From NCBI RefSeq assembly GCF_030409305.1, contig NZ_JAUFPQ010000002.1, positions 62,001 to 126,000 on the forward strand: a stretch of 64,000 nucleotides of DNA. The letters are read 5' to 3'. Shown here one piece after another: positions 60,392-64,000 of this stretch (positions are counted from its first letter, which is position 1; every line of letters starts with the position of its first letter). Made by a program: the position numbers and the translations under genes. The stretch is from Halomonas maura. GTDB taxonomy: Bacteria > Pseudomonadota > Gammaproteobacteria > Pseudomonadales > Halomonadaceae. A model generated the notes under the pieces. It was given only the letters and a program-made list of their open reading frames with translations, did no database searches and was not told the DNA's origin.

Positions 60392-60989
60392 ACGCTGGAT
60401 GGGCGCGGGCCCGACCGTGCCAAGCGCCGAGCCCGCCGTCGTCGCACCGCGGGAGGCCGCGGTGCCGGCGCTGGCCGCGGCCGGCGAGGCCGACATTCCC
60501 CTGCTGCTCGAGGCGGCTCGGCGCGCCGAGGCGGAGGGGCTCTCGCCCTGGGTGCTGCGCGACGAGGCCCGCCTGGAGACCCTGCGCCGCTCGCTGGAGT
60601 TCGTGGTCCACCGCGGCCTCTGGCTGCAGCGCGAGGCGGGCCAGGTCGCCCATTGGCAGGGCCGGCTGCTGGCGCTGCGCCATGGCGACGGGCCGGTGCT
60701 CGGCATGCTGCTGGTCTGCCGGCGCGACGACGAGGCCGCTTGGCAGCTGCGCTTCTTCTTCATCGCCCCGGAATGGCAGGGCCGCGGCCACGGCGCCCGC
60801 CTGCTGCTGGCCGCCCGCCGCGAGCTTCGGGGCACGCCGCTGCAGACCCGGCTGCCGCTGGCCGGGGCCGTCCCGGCCAGCCTCGAGGCGGCGGGCTTCC
60901 GGCGCATGCACGTGGACGCCGGCGGGGTGGCCAGCTTCGAGGCCCCGGCGCAGTGGAACGATCAACGCGAACGCATGCGTGGCGCCTGA
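60375..60989 (+). CDS. GNAT-like acetyltransferase embedded in the T6SS operon
   Basis: A 204-residue protein starting inside the end of tssM behind AAGGAG. Residues about 35-170 read as a GNAT fold, with the acetyl-CoA motif FFFIAPEWQGRGHGARLL (Q-x-x-G-x-G at 135-140) and a following helix. The first 30 residues are low-complexity. I do not know its substrate. Overlap with tssM and proximity to the PAAR gene suggest a T6SS-related job such as modifying a secreted part. Confidence 0.75.
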   Translation: MLATLKRWMGAGPTVPSAEPAVVAPREAAVPALAAAGEADIPLLLEAARRAEAEGLSPWVLRDEARLETLRRSLEFVVHRGLWLQREAGQVAHWQGRLLALRHGDGPVLGMLLVCRRDDEAAWQLRFFFIAPEWQGRGHGARLLLAARRELRGTPLQTRLPLAGAVPASLEAAGFRRMHVDAGGVASFEAPAQWNDQRERMRGA

Positions 60990-61020
60990 GCGGCGACGCG
61001 CATCGGCAGGAGGACGACGC

Positions 61021-61308
61021 ATGGGACGCAAGTTCGTATTGCTGGGGGATCTCGGCACCGACCACGAGGGCTTTCCCCCCACGCCGGTGACCGCCGGCAG
61101 CCCCACGGTGATGATCGACGGCAAGCCCGTGGCCCGCCAGGGCGACCCCCTGGCGCCCCACGACAAGCCGGAGCATGGCACCCACCCGCGCGCCATCGCC
61201 GGCGGCTCGGGCAGCATCCTGGTCGACGGCAAGCCGGTGGCGCTCACCGGGCATGCCGTGGACTGCGGTGGCGTGGTGATCGGCAGTGCCAGCGGGGAGG
61301 GCAGCTGA
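61021..61308 (+). CDS. PAAR-domain spike tip protein
   Basis: This 95-residue protein is a bare PAAR domain with two matching repeats, [16 protein letters not shown] and [20 protein letters not shown], plus the zinc-ligand His and Cys positions. PAAR caps the VgrG trimer and can carry toxins; this one has no extension, so it would only sharpen the spike or bind a separate effector. vgrG begins two bases later. Confidence 0.93.
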   Translation: MGRKFVLLGDLGTDHEGFPPTPVTAGSPTVMIDGKPVARQGDPLAPHDKPEHGTHPRAIAGGSGSILVDGKPVALTGHAVDCGGVVIGSASGEGS

Positions 61309-61309
61309 C

Positions 61310-63358
61310 ATGGCCGACCGCAGCGGACTGCAGTTCACCCTGAGCCTGGCGGGCGTTTCCCAGGCACCGGGCGAGACCGAGCTGGCGGTGATTGACTTCA
61401 CCCAGGAGGAGTCGCTCTCTTCGCCCTTCCACCTGCGGGTGCGCTTCGCCAGCCGCTCGCCGGATCTCTCGCCGGAGGCGCTGCTCGACCGCCCGGCGAG
61501 CCTCACCGTGTGGCAGGACGGCGTCGCCCAGCGCCGGGTCCACGGCATCGTCGCCGAGTTCGGCCGCGGCGACCGCGGCCATCGCCGCAGCCACTACGAG
61601 GCGGTCATCCGCCCGGCGCTGTGGCGCCTCTCGCTGCGCCAGAACTCGCGGATCTTCCAGCGTGTCTCGCCGTTGACCATCATCAACACCCTGTGCGAGG
61701 AGCGTGGCCTGACCGACGTGGCCTTCGCGGTGACCCGCGAGCCCGAGGAGCGCGAGTACTGCGTGCAGTACCGCGAGACCGACCTGGCATTCGTCGAACG
61801 GCTGGCCGCCGAGGAGGGGCTGTTCTATTTCCATGAGTTCGAGGACGCCGACCTCGGCGCCCACCGGCTGGTGTTCGCCGACGATCCCCAGGTGCTCACC
61901 GGGCTCGGCGAGCGCACCTATCACCATCGCGCCGGCGGCAGCGCCCCCCAGCGCCACCTGCGCCGGCTGACCCAGACCGCCCGGGTGCGCCCGGCCCGCG
62001 CCCAGCTCAAGGACTACAGCTTCAAGCAGCCGGCCTATGGCCAGCTTCATGATCACCAGGGCCAGCGGCTGGAACAGCACAGCCAGCGCGAGGACTACGA
62101 GCACTACGACTACCCGGGCCGCTACAAGGCCGACGCCTCGGGCCAGGCCTTCACCCGCCATCGCCTGGAGCACCTGCGCCACGACGCCCTGACCCTCGAC
62201 GGCGAGAGCGACCTGCCGGAGCTCTCGCCGGGCACGCGCTTCAGCCTGGCCGACCACGATGTCGGCGAGTTCAATCGCGGCTGGCAGGTCATCAAGGTGG
62301 TCCACGAGGGCGAGCAGCCCCAGGCGCTGGGCGAGGACGCCGTGCAGGCCGACGGCATGACGCGCTATCACAACACCCTGAGCCTGACCCCGGACGACGC
62401 CGCCTGGCGCCCCGTGCCGCGGCCCAAGCCGCGGGTCGACGGTCCCCAGGTGGCCTTCGTGGTCGGCCCCGAGGGCGAGGAGATCCACTGCGACGAACAC
62501 GGCCGGGTGCGCTGCCAGTTCCCCTGGGACCGCTACGCCGAGCCCAACGAGACGGCCAGCGCCTGGCTGCGGGTCAGCCAGGGCTGGGCCGGCGGCGGCT
62601 ACGGCATGATGGCGATTCCGCGCATCGGCCACGAGGTGATCGTCTCCTTCCTGGAGGGCGACCCGGACCAGCCGCTGATCACCGGGCGCACCTACCACGC
62701 GGTCAACACCCCGCCGTATTCGCTGCCGGAACACAAGACCCGCACCGTGCTGCGCACCCAGACCCACCAGGGCGAGGGCTTCAACGAGCTGCGCTTCGAG
62801 GACCAGCACGACCAGGAGCAGATCTGGGTACATGCCCAGAAGGATCTGGAACTGCTGACCGAGAACGACCGCACCGAAGAGATTCGCCGCGACAGCCACC
62901 TCAAGGTCAAGCGCGATCGTATCGAAGAGCTCGACCGCGACGACCACCTCACCGTGCACGGCGAACGCCGCAGCCAGATCGACGGCGACGACCACCTCAG
63001 CGTGGGCCAGACTCGCCACGAGAAGATCGGCCGTTCCCAGCTCGTCGAGGCCGGCAGCGAGGTGCACCACAAGGCCGGCATGAAGGTGGTGGTCGAGGCC
63101 GGCGCCGAGATCACCCTCAAGGCCGGCGGCAGCTTCGTGAAGCTCGACCCCAGCGGCGTGACCATCGTCGGCCCGAGCGTGAAGATCAACTCCGGCGGCA
63201 GCCCCGGCTCGGGCACCGGGCAGAGCGCCCAGGCGCCGATCTTGCCGGGGGAGGTCGAGCCCGCCCCGCAATTCACGCCGATCAAGGCACCGCAGCATGC
63301 CGCCCTGTTGCAGCAGCAGGCGCTGTGCCCGGTCTGCGAATCCGGCAGCGAAGGATAA
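61310..63358 (+). CDS. tssI: T6SS spike protein VgrG/TssI
   Basis: A 682-residue spike subunit with gp27-like domains (about residues 1-380) starting [17 protein letters not shown], an OB-fold with [20 protein letters not shown], and a gp5-like beta-helix of repeated polar residues. The C-terminus ends after a Gly/Ser stretch and a CPVC motif, with no toxin domain. Effectors must therefore dock through adaptors, consistent with the DUF4123 gene that follows. Confidence 0.96.
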   Translation: MADRSGLQFTLSLAGVSQAPGETELAVIDFTQEESLSSPFHLRVRFASRSPDLSPEALLDRPASLTVWQDGVAQRRVHGIVAEFGRGDRGHRRSHYEAVIRPALWRLSLRQNSRIFQRVSPLTIINTLCEERGLTDVAFAVTREPEEREYCVQYRETDLAFVERLAAEEGLFYFHEFEDADLGAHRLVFADDPQVLTGLGERTYHHRAGGSAPQRHLRRLTQTARVRPARAQLKDYSFKQPAYGQLHDHQGQRLEQHSQREDYEHYDYPGRYKADASGQAFTRHRLEHLRHDALTLDGESDLPELSPGTRFSLADHDVGEFNRGWQVIKVVHEGEQPQALGEDAVQADGMTRYHNTLSLTPDDAAWRPVPRPKPRVDGPQVAFVVGPEGEEIHCDEHGRVRCQFPWDRYAEPNETASAWLRVSQGWAGGGYGMMAIPRIGHEVIVSFLEGDPDQPLITGRTYHAVNTPPYSLPEHKTRTVLRTQTHQGEGFNELRFEDQHDQEQIWVHAQKDLELLTENDRTEEIRRDSHLKVKRDRIEELDRDDHLTVHGERRSQIDGDDHLSVGQTRHEKIGRSQLVEAGSEVHHKAGMKVVVEAGAEITLKAGGSFVKLDPSGVTIVGPSVKINSGGSPGSGTGQSAQAPILPGEVEPAPQFTPIKAPQHAALLQQQALCPVCESGSEG

Positions 63359-63364
63359 GCGGTT

Positions 63365-64000
63365 ATGAGTGAGTATTGGCCTTCGGACGGCTCATCATGG
63401 GGGTTCGGGCATGGCTGGCCCGAGGCAGGCAACGTGTTCCTGCTGCTCGATGGTGTTCGCGTGAAAGATCTAGCCCGGCGCCTGTACGAGTGGTCGGAGG
63501 GCGACCTGGAGGCCGACTTGCTATACGCTGGCACGCCTTGGTCCGATGTTGCCGAGGTGTCGCCATGGCTAGTACAGCTCAAGGGGCCTGGCGACCCGAT
63601 CTTCAAGCAGTTCATCAGCCAGGGGGCCGAAGCGGAGTGGGGGTTCCTGATCACTAGCTCGGCTGGACTTCTCGAGGTGGCGGACCATCTGCGCGAACTG
63701 ATCCAGGTGCGGCATCCCTTGGGGGTTCCCATGCTGCTGCGTCTAGCCGACCCGGCGGTCATATCGGCGCTACTCTCGGATGCCAGCTCACCGGAGCAGT
63801 TGCCCTGGGGGCCGATTGAGCGGTTGATATTGCCGGATGCGGTGAAAGAAACTTGGCAGGAAAGTGCGCCACAGGCGAGTAGCGACAATGGCCGGGCCAT
63901 TGACGCATCGGATTATCGGCTCTCGGAGTCGCAGTTGGCAGACTTGGAGGCATGTGACCGGCGACGAGACACCCGTCGGCTGATGAGCTTCGTCGATGAA
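63365..64000 (+). CDS. DUF4123 effector chaperone, cut by window end
   Basis: The first 212 residues are present and the frame is open at the edge. The segment FLLLDGVRVKDLARRLYEW followed by LYAGTPWSDVAEVSPWLVQL matches the start of DUF4123 proteins, which load effectors onto VgrG. AAGGA precedes the ATG at 63365. GC is lower than in the core T6SS genes, as expected for exchangeable effector modules. A toxin and immunity gene probably lie just outside. Confidence 0.85.
   Translation, partial: MSEYWPSDGSSWGFGHGWPEAGNVFLLLDGVRVKDLARRLYEWSEGDLEADLLYAGTPWSDVAEVSPWLVQLKGPGDPIFKQFISQGAEAEWGFLITSSAGLLEVADHLRELIQVRHPLGVPMLLRLADPAVISALLSDASSPEQLPWGPIERLILPDAVKETWQESAPQASSDNGRAIDASDYRLSESQLADLEACDRRRDTRRLMSFVDE

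Noticed and set aside
56321..60907. Very long minus-strand open frame of about 1500 codons opposite tssA-tssM
   Set aside because: It is the GC-rich antisense shadow of tssM and tssA, has low-complexity composition, no ribosome site and no recognisable domain.

Overview
The window looks like a chromosomal segment of a high-GC gammaproteobacterium, most likely a member of the Halomonadaceae. That assignment is inferred from gene order (der-bamB-yfgM-hisS-ispG-rodZ-pilF-rlmN-ndk-isc, trpI/trpBA, yajC-secDF next to tgt-queA) and from protein style, not from a database match.

Bases 1-11911 are a run of minus-strand housekeeping genes: der (5' end only), bamB, yfgM-like, hisS, ispG, rodZ, pilF, rlmN, ndk, iscA, iscS, iscR, cysE and trmJ. 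The isc cluster is reduced to iscR-iscS-iscA. iscU, hscBA and fdx are absent, and IscS lacks the C-terminal tail that binds IscU in E. coli. suhB (12056-12850) is divergent from trmJ and has lost most of its phosphatase metal ligands. A small unknown gene and the trpI/trpBA regulon follow.

Bases 16709-20820 form a lower-GC accessory cassette: a TauE-type exporter, a hydroxyisobutyrate-dehydrogenase-family enzyme, a broken TauD/clavaminate-synthase-like dioxygenase and a divergent MocR-type regulator. The queA-tgt-yajC-secD-secF group (20988-26566, minus strand) returns to housekeeping.

At 26706 a tRNA-Leu(CAA) gene marks an old integration site. Between two diverged ~337-bp direct repeats (26738-27076 and 29843-30178) lies a decayed P2-like element. 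It holds a frameshifted integrase, a second broken gene, a Cox-like protein divergent from a repressor with a palindromic operator, and a very AT-rich cargo. The cargo is a small membrane protein whose reading frame breaks on a U UUU UUA heptamer, followed by a DUF2971 protein. Beyond it are a lipoprotein gene, a recombination-scarred DUF1206 remnant and a possible third partial copy of the repeat.

Bases 31861-40717 carry signalling and envelope genes: a large PAS-GGDEF-EAL protein, an intact DUF1206 protein, an ExoD-family protein, a family 9 glycosyltransferase, rnk, a LysE/RhtB exporter and an EAL protein with a degenerate receiver domain.

Bases 41090-64000 are a type VI secretion cluster, all on the plus strand and tightly packed: tssB, tssC, tssE, tssF, tssG, an FHA gene, tssJ, tssK, tssL, tssH/clpV, a vasH-like sigma-54 activator, a vasI-like gene, tssA, tssM, a GNAT-like gene, PAAR, vgrG and a DUF4123 chaperone gene cut by the window end. 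Together these encode the sheath, baseplate, membrane complex, recycling ATPase, spike and the start of an effector-loading module. hcp is missing from its usual place between tssC and tssE. No CRISPR array or rRNA gene was seen.
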